This document shows, piece by piece, positions 1 through 10,323 of a stretch of 64,000 bases of DNA. Within the stretch, counting starts at the first letter, position 1. Each line of letters opens with the position of its first letter. Origin of the DNA: Sordariomycetes sp. S80-01Y (lineage: Eukaryota > Ascomycota > Sordariomycetes); NCBI GenBank assembly GCA_037042185.1, contig JAXQJY010000029.1, forward strand, positions 186,001 through 250,000. Reading direction: 5' to 3'. The notes beneath the pieces are model-generated. The model saw only the letters and a list, made by a program, of their open reading frames with translations, did not search any database and was not told the DNA's origin. The position numbers and the translations under genes were made by a program.

Positions 1-989
1 ACCCGGGGTCTTCAAGGGCAGCGCGACGGCCCTGCTGCTAAAGATGCCCATCAGGCCGAAGCCAACGTAGAATAGGGCCAGCGGATACGCCACCAAGGCC
101 CTCATCCCCTTCATCCTGCCCACGGCGCAGAACATGCCGCTCGCGCTGTACGTGCACCACAGGATAGCCAGGCTCGTGAGCGCCCGTCCGGACATAGTGT
201 TCATGGGCGCCACGACGCCGACGAGACTCGTGCCCACCAAGGGCAGCAGACAGTAGCCCAGCACGCTCGCGCTCCGGGGGAAGGTCAGGGTGGCGGAGAA
301 GTGGCCGCCCGCGCCGTGCGGCTGTGCGTGGTCGGGATATTGAGAGTGGTAGGGCGTCGCGGCCTCCTGCTGTTGCTGCTGCGCGTCCGTCGGGGACATG
401 AGGCTGAGTATGATGTGGAGGGAGGTCGATCCCAGGAGGGCGAGGCCGTAGATGTAGCCGAAATGGACCTTTCCGGAGAAGAGGAGGAAGGTGCCGAAGA
501 GGAGGAAGAAGAGGATGGGGCCGGCGAGATCGGAATCGTCCATGATGTGTTGGTCGATGGGGCGGAAGGGGTTCAGGACGGCGAGGGTCTGCAGCTTGTT
601 AGCAACGAATGTCTTCCCCGTCAAGGAAGGGAGAGGGCAGGGCGACATACCTTTGCCTGGATGTGTCCAAAGTTGACGCCCAATTCCTCCATCAACGGCG
701 GCTCCCCGTCGTACCCCTCGGTAGAGAAGGCGGCCAGCCACCCGGTCCTCAAGCCACCCTGCTCGCCCATCCTCCCGCTGACACCACCAGGGGCGCCGAA
801 GCCGGCATTCTGAAAGCCTTGCTGCGCCGGAGCGCCTCCGAAGCCGTAGCCGCCCTGCTGCGCCGGCTGTGGTGGTCCAGGCGATGCGCCGGCGGGGGCG
901 TACGAGGACGGGTAGAACTGGAGGTTTTGGGCGCCGCCTTGCGGGGCGTAGGCGCCCTGCTGCTGCTGAGGGGCGTAGTAGTTGGCCAT
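1..989 (-). CDS. YIP1: YIP1-family Golgi/ER membrane trafficking protein (3' end beyond window)
   Basis: The Yip1 family binds Rab GTPases and acts in ER-to-Golgi vesicle budding and fusion. Exon 1 is 651..989 and exon 2 runs from 588 off the left edge; the intron (589..650) has a GTATGT donor and a CAG acceptor. The N-terminus is rich in Q, P, G and A (PQQQQGAYAPQGG), as in fungal Yip1. It is followed by the conserved stretch EELGVNFGHIQAK and then LNPFRPIDQHIMDDSDLAGP, where hydrophobic segments begin (ILFFLLFGTFLLFSG, then IYGLALLGSTSLHIILSLM and more). Several transmembrane helices can be read on the minus strand up to position 1, so only the last residues are missing. The family call is firm. 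The symbol rests on the EELG-NF motif and length, and a Yif/YIPF paralogue is the less likely alternative. Confidence 0.85.
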
Positions 990-1417
990 AATCCGGTCGG
1001 CAGGTCGGGCAGAGGAAAAGAATAGACAGGAGAAGAGGAGAGGGAGGGGAGGGAAATGGGGGGTTCGACGCGCGCGCTGATGGTGGGTGGTGCGGGAAGA
1101 TTATTGCCAGCTGGAGGTTTTGGAGGGACGGCGTCTGGGAGAGCTGCGGTGAGCTGCCACGCGCGACGTCAGGGTTGGTGCCTGATTAGTAAGGCAGCCA
1201 GGGGCTTCACGGGCTTACACCTCAGTAGCGACGCAGCATCAGTGGAAAAGGTGCCAAAGGGCGGAAATATTGTCCATAACTGAATATCCCACGCACTGAG
1301 CAGAAAGAAAAAGTTGAGATACTCGTAACCACTCCATAACGACATGTCCATGCGTCGGCGGCGCATCAACGCTCAAAGTCACCAAGCGTCGCTACAGCGT
1401 TTGACTCACGTGTGCCG
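990..1417. other. intergenic, YIP1 promoter side
   Basis: This stretch holds the upstream region of the minus-strand YIP1 gene and the 3' flank of the next minus-strand gene. It is purine-rich just upstream of the YIP1 start (1012..1060). Short frames on both strands have no recognisable product. Confidence 0.5.
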
Positions 1418-1870
1418 TCAGAGCTGATCCCCATGAAACGCCCTCATCGTCGCCCGCGACGCCGTGATAAAGCGGTCGAAATCACTTTCCAACTCTGGAA
1501 ACCCTTGAACCAGACTCCTAGAGTGTTCTCGCAGTTCCGCAGTCTTCCTGCTTCGCTCGGCTGGCCCGCCGACCTGGTCCGCTGGCTGGGTCCAGAGCGT
1601 CATAAGTCCCTTGACAGACTCCATAAAGTCCGTGTAATCCTTTGCCCGCAAAGTCATCTGTCGTCACTCATCAGCCAGAGCTCTACTCCCTCGGTCTAAG
1701 GTCTGAACGGGCACTACCTGTGCTTTGTGGCTGTAGCGCATGATGAAGAGCATGCTATCGTCGGCGTAGGGCTGGAGGCCCAGCATGGCGTCGTTGACTT
1801 CGCTTGCTCGCGTCCATGACTCACTACCTTTGCCCTGGCCTTTTTCTTTTGAGTCCTGAGAGCTGGCCAT
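1418..1870 (-). CDS. small hypothetical protein, two exons
   Basis: The proposed exons are 1718..1870 and 1418..1657. The 60-nt intron has a GTAGTG donor after AGCCACAAAGCACAG and an ACAG acceptor directly before ATGACTTTG; both joins are phase 0. The result is about 130 residues: a lysine/glycine/serine-rich start (MASSQDSKEKGQGKGSES), then a charged, probably helical C-terminal half (ELREHSRSLVQGF, ELESDFDRFI). I recognise no family. The start is uncertain because the frame stays open upstream to about 2044 with other in-frame ATGs. The intron that keeps the frame and the coding-like composition are the reasons to call a gene; a pseudogene or spurious frame is possible. Confidence 0.45.
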
Positions 1871-2594
1871 GCCGAACCATGGTTTGTTGGAAAGGGACGG
1901 ATGAGGTTGAGTTTGGTAGCGTCTGCCGTCAACTCCTCTATGGATCCAGTATAGTAGCAGTACCTGGCGTGTTAGCGCCATGTCAGCAACGCCCGACTGG
2001 CGAGAGCTGCGAGACGCTGCGCCACGTACGACCAGCCTCAGCACCCAAGCTGGAAGTGATGGCGATGCATGCTACTTGTACCAGAGCTTGGGAAATCAAT
2101 ATAAATTGCGTACAAGGCCAACATGGAAGTTTTGCGTGTGTTTCCCTTGCAGACACGGTGCTATCGCCACGTCAAGACATTCCAACAACAACTGACGCAT
2201 ACTTTCGATGCTGGAAAATCAATTAATACTGATCAGTACGACTTATATCATCTTCGGACGCGCTGCCTGTGATCGAACTTTATTATTGGAAGCCTGCCGT
2301 GGTCCAAACATCGTAGGGACACCAGCCTTCACAATCTAGATCAGCCAACGGTAAGGTCTGACGATTCGCAACACGTTACTATGAGTCTTAATCCAATATT
2401 TCTTTCAGGAGCGAAGTATATGGGTGCAACTTGCTGATTCTTCCGCAGATGGGAATGCAGTCGTAGGTGCTAGACCATGTAGCCACTTTGCAGAGAGACG
2501 TGAGCGACACTTGTCCCGGCAGGCCGTCCCGCCGCAAAGTAAATCTCCAGAACTACTCTTTGAGAACGCCTTTTATATATTGAGCTCTCTGCGC
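1871..2594. other. intergenic
   Basis: This stretch lies between the small hypothetical gene and the 3' end of the Zn2Cys6 regulator. Short frames on both strands show no recognisable domain. I see no repeat or RNA gene. Confidence 0.4.
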
Positions 2595-4920
2595 TCAGAA
2601 TAACATATCTTCGTCGAGGAAGCGAATGAACTGCTGGTTTCCCTGGTACCACTCCCCGAGATCGACGAATGAGGTGTCCAGCTGCCCTAGCATGGGGTCG
2701 TACTCCCCCATTCCATTCATATACTCAGATGCCGAGTACCCCCGAGGCATGTCGAGCCCGTGTGGTTCCGTGGGCTCGGCCGTGGAAGCAGCTGGCGGTG
2801 CATGCTTGCCGGTCTCGATATACAAGCGTGCCGTCTGATACAGTAAATCATAGAGTCGATAAGGATGCGTTGGAGACGCTTCTCCGTCGTTCTTCGGCTT
2901 TAAAGAAGCTACGAACCGTTCAAGACGAGCAAGATCCGCCATGTCGCGTTGCTGGACGGCCCAGGTGAACAGGATGCTGAAAGGCGCAAAAGGAACATGA
3001 AGTACGGCCCTGTCGAGGATATCAGCGGTTGTTGGGTCCTTGCAAGAGATGTTTTACTCACCAATTGAGATACCTCCTGACGGTCGGTGGGTCGTCGCTT
3101 CTACGCACGAGGACCATGCACTCTTGATGAAGTTCAAATACCTCCCGCGCAGCGGCGATACACTCCTTTGACCCTCCCGTCCCTCCAGATGGCGAGTGTA
3201 CAGCTCGTAGAATCAACGCCAAAAGCGACGTGTAACAAACCAAGTCCCCGCGAAGATATAGCTCGCGCATCGGATCCCCATCTCCGTCGCTGGTACATTG
3301 CTGGCAACGGTTAGAGTCAGATTCTCCAAGAAAAGGAGAGTACAAACCGAGACTTCAGACCGGATCTGTATAAGGATCTCCTTGGTCTCTTCCGCCAGGC
3401 CCCAGGCTGCCATGCCTCTTTCCTCTGCAGTCGTCATCGCGGAAGCACTGTACAGTTGATCGAATACCTGTCCCTGTATGCGGGCACTCCTGGTTGCTCG
3501 GTGGTTTCCCAACGCAATTGATGGTGCGATCTCAGCATCACGAATACTCGACGGACGGCCCAGGCGGAGCGATAGGCCTTTCTCAAACCTATAGACGGCT
3601 ATGAACAAGTCTTGACCTAATTTTTGACTTGAGAACTGGACATTTTCCTGGCGATGGAGTCGAAGGGTCTGGCAATGATTCATAGCCGAAGAAATGTAGA
3701 TCCAGGCATTGGCTGACTTGGAACCCTCGATAGCGTGGAGTGTCTGCAGACCTGTTAGAGGGTGTTAGGTCGTGGGGAGAATCTGACCTACCGCAAGAAG
3801 AAGTGCAGCAATGACCTCGAGCGTCGGAGGCAGGATGAGTGGCAGTCTCTCAAGAGCATCAGCCAATGCATCTCGACAAGCTTGGCTATAGTCCTTGGAA
3901 GATTGCACCGCAGTCGAAACTCCGTGCTCGGAGAACATGTACATCAGAAATCCGTTTGCCAGGATGTAATCAATCTGGTTGTACCCATCGACAGCGAAGT
4001 ATACGTTCCGACAGATATCTTCAAACTTCGAGATGGGAAGCACTTGGCTTAACCACATAACCCGATGGAAATTCTGATGAGCTATATACCGTCAGATTCG
4101 ATTGACTTGTGGGCGGTGGGGAGCAGACCTTTGACCCAGCGCAGCAAATCGAGGACAGCGTCCAAGGGCGGCAAGTCGATTCCTCCTAAGGGTTCCAGAT
4201 TGGTGCTGCGGCGTGGAACACTTATTGCTGATGTGTCTTCCATTGAGCTCAACAGGCGCTTCAGTGAATGATATAGACTGTCTTGACTTGCGCAACGCGA
4301 CCCGTCATCGACTACAGCTTTGACGAAGTCGATAATTTGAACCGAGTGATCCCAAGATGAGACAAGTTTAGGCTGTGTCAGCTCAACCTTTGGTCGCCTT
4401 GAAACTCGTTCATCTTCCGATGTGTAAGATTTAGATCCATCGGCATAAGCTTCTGGGAGCTGCAGTGTTCTGTTCACTTTGTTTGTTATCCTGTTGCCCG
4501 TCCCTCGCAAAGTCGTCTTTATGTCGTGGACGTCTCGCGCTATTTCGTCGATCTTCTGCTCGCTGCATGAATCTCTCAGCGCCGTAGGAAATCCGCAAGT
4601 AATAGACCCGAGCTTACTATTTTGCCGATATCAGGACTCTCTGCTTGGGCGGCGTCGATCTGGCAGCTACTGCACTGTGAGTACACTCCAAACGACCCGA
4701 CACGCAGTTCGAGCATGGCGAACTCCTGTCGCAACCAGTCTGTACGCTGGTACGTCAGAGAATATACAGTTGCCATATCGACAAAGCTCACCTTGCGAGC
4801 ACGGCATTGATCACACTAAGAAGGTTGCATTAGTAAAGATCTGGCTGAGCGTAGGTTGGTGCCCACCGAGCGGCGTGAGATGCCCGAGCGTGACGCAGCC
4901 GGAGGTGCGCGGGATTCCAT
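2595..4920 (-). CDS. Zn2Cys6 fungal transcription factor with middle homology region
   Basis: Eight exons reconstruct a 646-residue regulator: 4867..4920, 4792..4815, 4618..4739, 4129..4562, 3792..4081, 3348..3743, 3062..3300 and 2595..2976. All junctions keep frame. The zinc cluster is split by introns: CDQCRARK comes from a 24-nt exon, and TGCDRSSPCSNCVSGRLEC from the next. Together they give C19-x2-C22-x6-C29-x5-C35-x2-C38-x6-C45. A predicted coiled coil follows (EQKIDEIARDVHDIKTTL). The middle homology region is clear (QNFHRVMWLSQVLPISKFED, FEKGLSLRLGRPSSIRDAEI). Such proteins bind CGG-containing sites as nuclear regulators. The gene is divergent from the epimerase gene at 5325, 404 bp away, which makes that gene a candidate target. 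The intron before QNFHRV uses a less usual GTCTGC donor. Start ATG at 4920 chosen because it opens the only phase-compatible first exon. Confidence 0.88.
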
Positions 4921-5105
4921 ATTGCTGCGTGTTTGCACGATGGTAACAGTCCAACAAGGTGCGAGAGCCGACAGCTCATTTGATATGGCGGACCATCTCG
5001 AGATTTGCGATGACAAATGTAAAAGCTCAACTGAGTACGTCGGACAGGCGCGGACTTTTGGCGTTGTCCGTGAAGTAGTGAAGGCCGGGGACTGGAAGGA
5101 AACGC

Positions 5106-5117
5106 GCGGAATCCCGC
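5106..5117. promoter_or_regulatory. candidate Zn2Cys6 binding site, CGG-N4-CCG inverted repeat
   Basis: The sequence GCGG-AATC-CCGC is a perfect inverted repeat of 4-bp half-sites in the middle of the divergent promoter. Binuclear zinc cluster proteins commonly bind paired CGG triplets with a fixed spacer. Binding by the adjacent regulator is inference. Confidence 0.4.
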
Positions 5118-5207
5118 AGCCAATCATGTTACACCGTCGCGTCTGGGCACTGGGCGTCGGTGTTCCTCCATCTTCTTCCCTTGGAGGCAATAGACAAAAG
5201 GCTGGGG

Positions 5208-5217
5208 TATATAAATA
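5208..5217 (+). promoter_or_regulatory. TATA-like element of the epimerase gene
   Basis: TATATAAATA lies 108 bp upstream of the ATG at 5325, a normal distance for a fungal core promoter with a short 5' leader. Confidence 0.5.
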
Positions 5218-5324
5218 TGTTGGGGCTCTTCTGCTTTTGTGTCGAATCAATCCTGATATCAATTCCCATATTACACCACGCATCTAGGATCACAACGTTC
5301 CCAGACTCAATCCCACGCCAAAAG

Positions 5325-6761
5325 ATGAGCAACATTTTGATCACCGGCGCCGCAGGCTACATGTGAGTCCAAGTCCGCTCACTCCATATGTTCAGTATTT
5401 CTAAAAGCTCATCTTTAAAGTGGCGGTACTCTCCTAACGGAGCTTTTGTCTCTCAAAGATGGGCTCTTGAAGGACTCGAAGCTCTTCGTGGTCGTTCGAT
5501 CGCAGGACCAAGTCGACATGCTCTCCAAGCTCGAAGGACCCTCCGTACATCAGCTAGACATACTCGATGAAAGTGCCGTCGAAGCTTTCGTCAAGCAGAG
5601 AGAGGGCAAGAACCTTCCATTAAGTACATTAGACTGTCACTAACGTGGGCAGTTGACCTAATTGTGCACTTGGCCGGATCTGTCGACCAACGCCTCGCAG
5701 CAAACATGCTCAACGCCCTCGGCAAGCGCCGTGCAGAGGGCGCCAAGAATCTGAGCTTCATCCACGTGAGTGCTTCCTCTTCATACTTTCGAGTTATAGG
5801 GCACTAATATGTTGTCAGTCCTCTGTCGGTCAAGCATTCACCGTTGAGAACGGCTGGCCCTACGGCGCCATTCGAGATGACGATGCCGTCATCGAGAAGG
5901 AAAGGCAGATTGGGGATGAACATCCTGTCCGAAAGGTGCGCACACGGGGGTCCACGGCGAGAACATTGCTAATTGTACCAGACTAACGTCTTCGTCGCTG
6001 ATCAAGGCAAGGCTCTTGGCGTTACAACGTATAATGTCACCGTGCCTTTCACGTGTACGTCGTTTCTCGCTCTGACGACTTAGTTTTCTTTGCTAACGGT
6101 GAGACTAGACGGCAAAGGAACAGGTCTCATCAAGCAGGTCTCCGTCAGCATTCCGGCGTACATTCGCAACAGCCTCAAAAATAGGGTCGTTTACCGTTTC
6201 GAACAGGATGGTGTACGTTCATATCAACTCTATCAAGAATGTGGCAATGTGCTCACCGCCAGTTAGCAACCCTTTGCAGCACATGTAACCGATCTCGCCC
6301 AACTCTATGTTCTTCTCATGGAGAAGATCCTCCAGCGCGAGGATATCCCCAGCGACCAAGACGGCACTTACTTTGGACTTGCCCACAAGGTTTCGTGGTG
6401 GAAGATCAAAAAGCTCATCGCTCAAAACCTCTATGAGCGTGGTCTTGTTGATGACCCGAAGCCTCGTGTCTGGCCCAGCTATGAACAAGCGGCCGATGAG
6501 CTTGGTTTTCCCCGCGCCTATATCCGCGGCATGGGCTCTTCCAGGTAAGCAGATTCTCACGCTTGAACAGAACATGCTAATCTGGCCTCAAACAGCGGTG
6601 ATCAGGTCCCGGTCAAGGCGGCCAAGTACCTGGGATGGAAACCTCAGTGGACTGAAGAGACCATGATGGATCGCATTGACGAGGACATCCAGGCTTGTCT
6701 CGAACTGGATACGGGAAAGCTCTCTCTCTATGACACTTTGGTCGACAAGTCGTCCGCCTAA
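5325..6761 (+). CDS. atypical SDR / NAD(P)-dependent epimerase-dehydratase family protein
   Basis: Eight exons give 363 residues: 5325..5362, 5421..5623, 5653..5765, 5819..5935, 5982..6054, 6109..6212, 6267..6544 and 6596..6761. All junctions are in frame with usual GT/AG borders. The N-terminus MSNILITGAAGYIGGTVLTE is a Rossmann dinucleotide-binding motif (GxxGxxG), followed by VVVR at the end of the second strand and HQLDILDESA at the usual acidic position. LIVHLAGSVD and FIHSSVGQAF match further strands of the extended/atypical SDR fold. I cannot see a clear Tyr-x3-Lys catalytic pair, so an NmrA-like redox sensor or an atypical reductase is as likely as a true sugar epimerase. The substrate is unknown. 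Its divergent zinc-cluster neighbour is a candidate regulator. Confidence 0.85.
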
Positions 6762-7515
6762 TGCAACGACCCTAGCTCGATGGGCAAGATGGGAAGATAA
6801 GCATGGAACGGATTCTAGACTATCCGTAGCCTCCTCATAGTTACAGAACCTTTAGTTGGATTCCTGGCTCTACCCTCAGCTCAAGCCACAGTGTCATGTC
6901 AGGAGTAACGTGTTGTCATGCATGCGGCACTCTGAATGCCTTGCGACAGGCAGATCAATCATTCACACCCTCCCATCAAGCCACATCCCCTGCATATCTC
7001 GAGAGGCTCTTCGAGAAGCCTCAAAAGAAAGGCCACAGCGCAACGTAGCAATAGCCTCGAACACGCCTCAAACGAGGCTCTGCTGCGTCAGGCCAAGTCC
7101 TGACGCATCTCGAGTCTGGGGTCGCTGTTAGCGGCTCGCCCGTGTTTTGGTGGGCGGCACTAACGCGGATCATCTGCACCCCGGATGATCGGCTTTGCAG
7201 GACTGCCCCTTGTCACGACCACAGTAACAGGTCAGAAAGCGTCCGACTCGGGCATAGCCTCGAGTTTTGCTTCACATTGCGAGCTTGTTTGAGGCGGCCG
7301 ACGATTTGAAGGTCATTGCGCAAGTTCAACTGGTATAAAACGAGCTGACGACTTATCTTTTCATTTCACATATAGCTTCATCAACGACATATTCCTCATT
7401 CTCAGCCTCCAATCCAGACCTGTGCCGGCCACAATCGATTTGAATTCTTCAAGTAATTCTTACCCAACTTAAAACCTTTAATACGTATCACTTGCTTCTA
7501 TCATAAACCGCAAAC
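6762..7515. other. intergenic with promoter of the two-repeat secreted protein
   Basis: A TATA-like TATAAAA lies at 7334..7340, 176 bp upstream of the ATG at 7516. Around 7000..7090 the word GAGGCT/AGCCTC recurs several times in both orientations. I see no gene. Confidence 0.5.
7334..7340 (+). promoter_or_regulatory. TATA-like element
   Basis: TATAAAA precedes a CA-rich leader leading to the ATG at 7516. Confidence 0.45.
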
Positions 7516-8098
7516 ATGGTTCGCATCTGCCTAGTCACTCTTGCCAGTAAGTCAGCCTGATCACCAAAATTGTTCCTCTCCGGTAGGGCTAAGCGTTTCA
7601 GTGACGGTTCTTGTCATGGCCGTTCCGCAGCCACAACTGTCTCCCGACCCAAGCGGTGCCGACAACGTCGGCAACGGTCAGGGCCTGCAGTTCATCACCG
7701 GAGGGTGTCTCTCTGACGCCGACTGCGCTAGCGGTTGCTGCGCGGGCCTGGCTTCGGGAGAAGCGGTCTGCTCTGGCCCTGCCGTCGGCAATGCCCAAGG
7801 AAAACAAGGCTGCGGCTTTGGTGGCGAGGGAGCTGGAGCTGGTTCTCCCGCTGGTGGGGAAGAGGCGGTTGCTGAGCCTCCGGCCGGAGGTGCCGGCGGT
7901 GCAATTGATGAGAATGCGGCTGGATCCGAAAATGTTGGGCAAGGCGATGCGTCCCAGTTCATCACGGGACAGTGCCTGAGCGATGCTGATTGCGCGAGCG
8001 GGTGCTGCGCTGGTAGCGAGGGCAGTGACACAGCGGCTTGCTCTGCTGTTGCGGTGGCTGAGGAGAACGGCAAGACTGGCTGTGGATTCGGCGCTTGA
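7516..8098 (+). CDS. secreted cysteine-rich protein with two tandem six-Cys repeats (BAS2-like)
   Basis: The exons are 7516..7546 and 7587..8098 (180 residues). The short intron has a GTAAGT donor, and splicing joins MVRICLVTLA to RLSVSVTVLVMAVPQ, making a signal peptide-like hydrophobic start. Two repeats follow. The first contains QFITGGCLSDADCASGCCAG and ends in GCGFGG; the second contains QFITGQCLSDADCASGCCAG and ends in GCGFGA. Each repeat has six cysteines (C-x5-C-x3-CC...C...C), joined by a Gly/Ala/Glu/Pro-rich linker. The CLSDADCASGCC...GCGFG pattern resembles, from memory, biotrophy-associated secreted protein 2 homologues of plant-pathogenic Sordariomycetes, which are usually about half this length with a single repeat. 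Secretion is inferred from the sequence; the role is not shown here. Confidence 0.8.
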
Positions 8099-9518
8099 AG
8101 CAGATGATTTCACATCAGTAAGAGACCGGGCCTTTTTGCGACTAGGGTCCTCGCCTACATGATGCTATTGTCTGGAGGGACAGTCATCTCGGAAAAGATC
8201 TAGCAATCCAAGTTCAGGCTTTAGCTTTGTCAATTGGATGGCGTCTTACTAGTTTTGAGCTCTTGCATCACTACGTCAAGTGTGTGGTCATTTGATATTA
8301 TTTCTCCTCGGCCCGCAATGCAGAAAGCAAGAAGCTATCAGCTAGCTTCGGAACAGCATGCACCTGATTTTCCGTCGTCGACTCGACTTCTTCTGCCCCA
8401 TTGCGGAACTCAATTGCGCGCCGAAGCGTTCCACTTCGCTACTTCTTAGGCGGTGTGATAAGGCAAAGTTCCGTTCAAGCGAGGTTGTGTCACTGCTTTG
8501 AGGCTCAGGCTGTGATCTTGTAATCAGAAGGAGTATCTGAGACTCTTTGCCCGACCAAGATCTTACTAAAATTCCGTTAAAGCCAGACGCGGGGCATTTT
8601 GCACAAGTCTCGAGGCGGAAGTGATTGTCGAGGCAACTTAGGATTAATTCGTCTGTATCAGTTTGTATCTCAATATTTTGCCTGCTGAGGTAGCACGACA
8701 ACTTGACATGAATGTTTTCTGGTAGAGACCGCATTACCGTACTCACTTCGCACTCTAGCTGAGAAATGCCGAAGTGAGATAAAAATACAGTGACAAAATC
8801 GACCGACCAACCCCGTAAGACATACACAAACCATGGACTCTAGCGTAGCCATCGACAGGTGGCATATCTAAAGTCGATGGTCTAGGGTAGCCCCGTCTAC
8901 GCGGCGCGACTGAGGCACCCAACAGTCGTCTGCATGCGGGAGTCGGGGGGGGCCTGCCAACCGTTTGAAATCGGCAACTGACTCAAGCAAGCGCTTTATG
9001 ACACCTCATCGACGGTTCATAATGGAGCTTGCTTGGAAATCCACTCCCACCACGCTTCCAACTCAAACGTGAAGCATCGCCGCCTCGACATCACACCTCG
9101 GAATCTATAATACGTGATTGGCTCCCTGTCCTGAGAAGCGGGACCATGCCAATGTTTAGTCACGCCCGTCGGAGCAGAGTTGCGCCGCTGGGCGAATCCT
9201 ACAGTTGATTTTGGCTATGCCTGTCAAAGCGAAGGCCTGCTGTTCACTAATCGACGGACATTGGACTGCAACGACGCGGTTGTTTCCAATATGATGGGAA
9301 AGTGGCAGGATCTGAGTGACACCAAGAGGATTTCACGATTACGAATTCGTAGTAGCTTAAGAAAGCCTGGCTCTGTACATATAAAGGACCATGACCGCCG
9401 CCTTGGATGGCTGTGTCCCATCTGCATCAGAGACAACCCTCCCAACACGACAACCCACAACACGACGATCCTTTCACAAAGCTCACCAAATACCTTACCA
9501 TTAAAAAGTCGCAGCGCA
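8099..9518. other. intergenic, no convincing gene
   Basis: A 161-codon minus-strand frame (8342..8827) overlaps other frames and has no recognisable family or codon-level support. A TATA-like TATAAAG at 9380..9386 lies 133 bp before the RidA-family start. Nothing else is clear. Confidence 0.4.
9380..9386 (+). promoter_or_regulatory. TATA-like element of the RidA-family gene
   Basis: TATAAAG lies in ACATATAAAGGACC, upstream of a CA-rich leader and the ATG at 9519. Confidence 0.45.
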
Positions 9519-9984
9519 ATGTCCGATCTCAAGTACACTGTGTACCCCGGGTTCGGCGAGTATGTGAGAGAAAATCTCGGTTATAGTCAGACAGTTCGCG
9601 TTGACGACCGCATCGAGTGCTCGGGCCAAGGTGAGCTGCAATGCCATCCTCAGCAGCCGAAGATGACTGAACAGATCAGGCGGCTGGAGCCCAGAGCTCA
9701 CCAAGGATGGTATCTCCTTCCCGGACAACATTAAGGAGGAAATCGGCCAGGCTTTCGCCAACGTCGATATGAACCTCAAGCACGCCGGCGGCAAGGGCTG
9801 GGAGCAGGTCTACCGCGTTTACTCGTTCCACACCGAGATCACACCCGAAATCAGCCAGATAATGGCGGAAAACTACAAGAAGTACTGCCCCCACGGACCG
9901 ATCTGGACGCAGATCGGGGTGAAGCAGCTCGGTGTGCCTGAGATGCACGTTGAGATTGAGGTCGTCGCGTTGGACAGGAAGTGA
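9519..9984 (+). CDS. RidA/YjgF/YER057c/UK114-family protein
   Basis: The exons are 9519..9630 and 9680..9984 (138 residues), with a GTGAGC donor and CAG acceptor at phase 1. The protein begins MSDLKYTVYPGFGEYVRENL and continues VRVDDRIECSGQGGWSPEL, which matches the family pattern of a small trimeric chorismate mutase-like fold. RidA enzymes hydrolyse reactive enamine/imine intermediates, using an arginine near the C-terminus. Here the corresponding stretch reads PIWTQIGVKQLGVPEMHVEI, without an arginine where that residue is expected. The protein may therefore belong to a non-RidA subgroup with another role. The fungal subgroup and the length are normal. Confidence 0.85.
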
Positions 9985-10323
9985 GGAGCCTGGGACGACT
10001 TGACAAGACGTGGACTAATTAGCCCTTTATGTCCTTTCCGCAAAATAGACTGCTATTATCGACCGTATTGGATCGCGGCGGTATGATGTTGTGACGTGAA
10101 AAGGAGGTAGAGCTTCGGGTCAGCGACAAGACCCCTAATCGAGCTGAGTCATCAAGCCCGACCCATTCTGAGACTAGCGCCGAGCGCATTCCAAGATGCT
10201 AAACTTTTCCTCCGAGCGTCGCCTTTGTCCTTACGCCATCCCTCAATAAGCCTTCGACTCCCGCTGTGGTCTTATCTCCCTCTCCCGTGACACAGCGCGC
10301 TCCCGATCGCTGCTTCAGAGAAA
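9985..10323. other. short intergenic, TRF4-type gene promoter
   Basis: This 339-bp stretch has no TATA box but has pyrimidine-rich tracts before the ATG at 10324, as in many fungal housekeeping genes. No other element is seen. Confidence 0.4.

Larger units (their letters stand above)
4921..5324. promoter_or_regulatory. shared divergent promoter of Zn2Cys6 regulator and epimerase gene
   Basis: This 404-bp region separates two outward-facing genes. It contains an inverted GCGG/CCGC repeat (5106..5117), a CCAAT box just beside it (5120..5124) and a TATA-like TATATAAATA at 5208..5217 serving the plus-strand gene. This arrangement is common for a regulator and its target, but regulation is inferred. 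Confidence 0.55.

Noticed and set aside
8342-8827. 161-codon minus-strand frame
   Set aside because: No family, no clean start context, and the region overlaps other frames of similar length.
9180-9734. 184-codon plus frame running through the RidA-family start
   Set aside because: It contains the first RidA exon but reads through the GT...AG intron in the wrong frame; the spliced model is clearly better.
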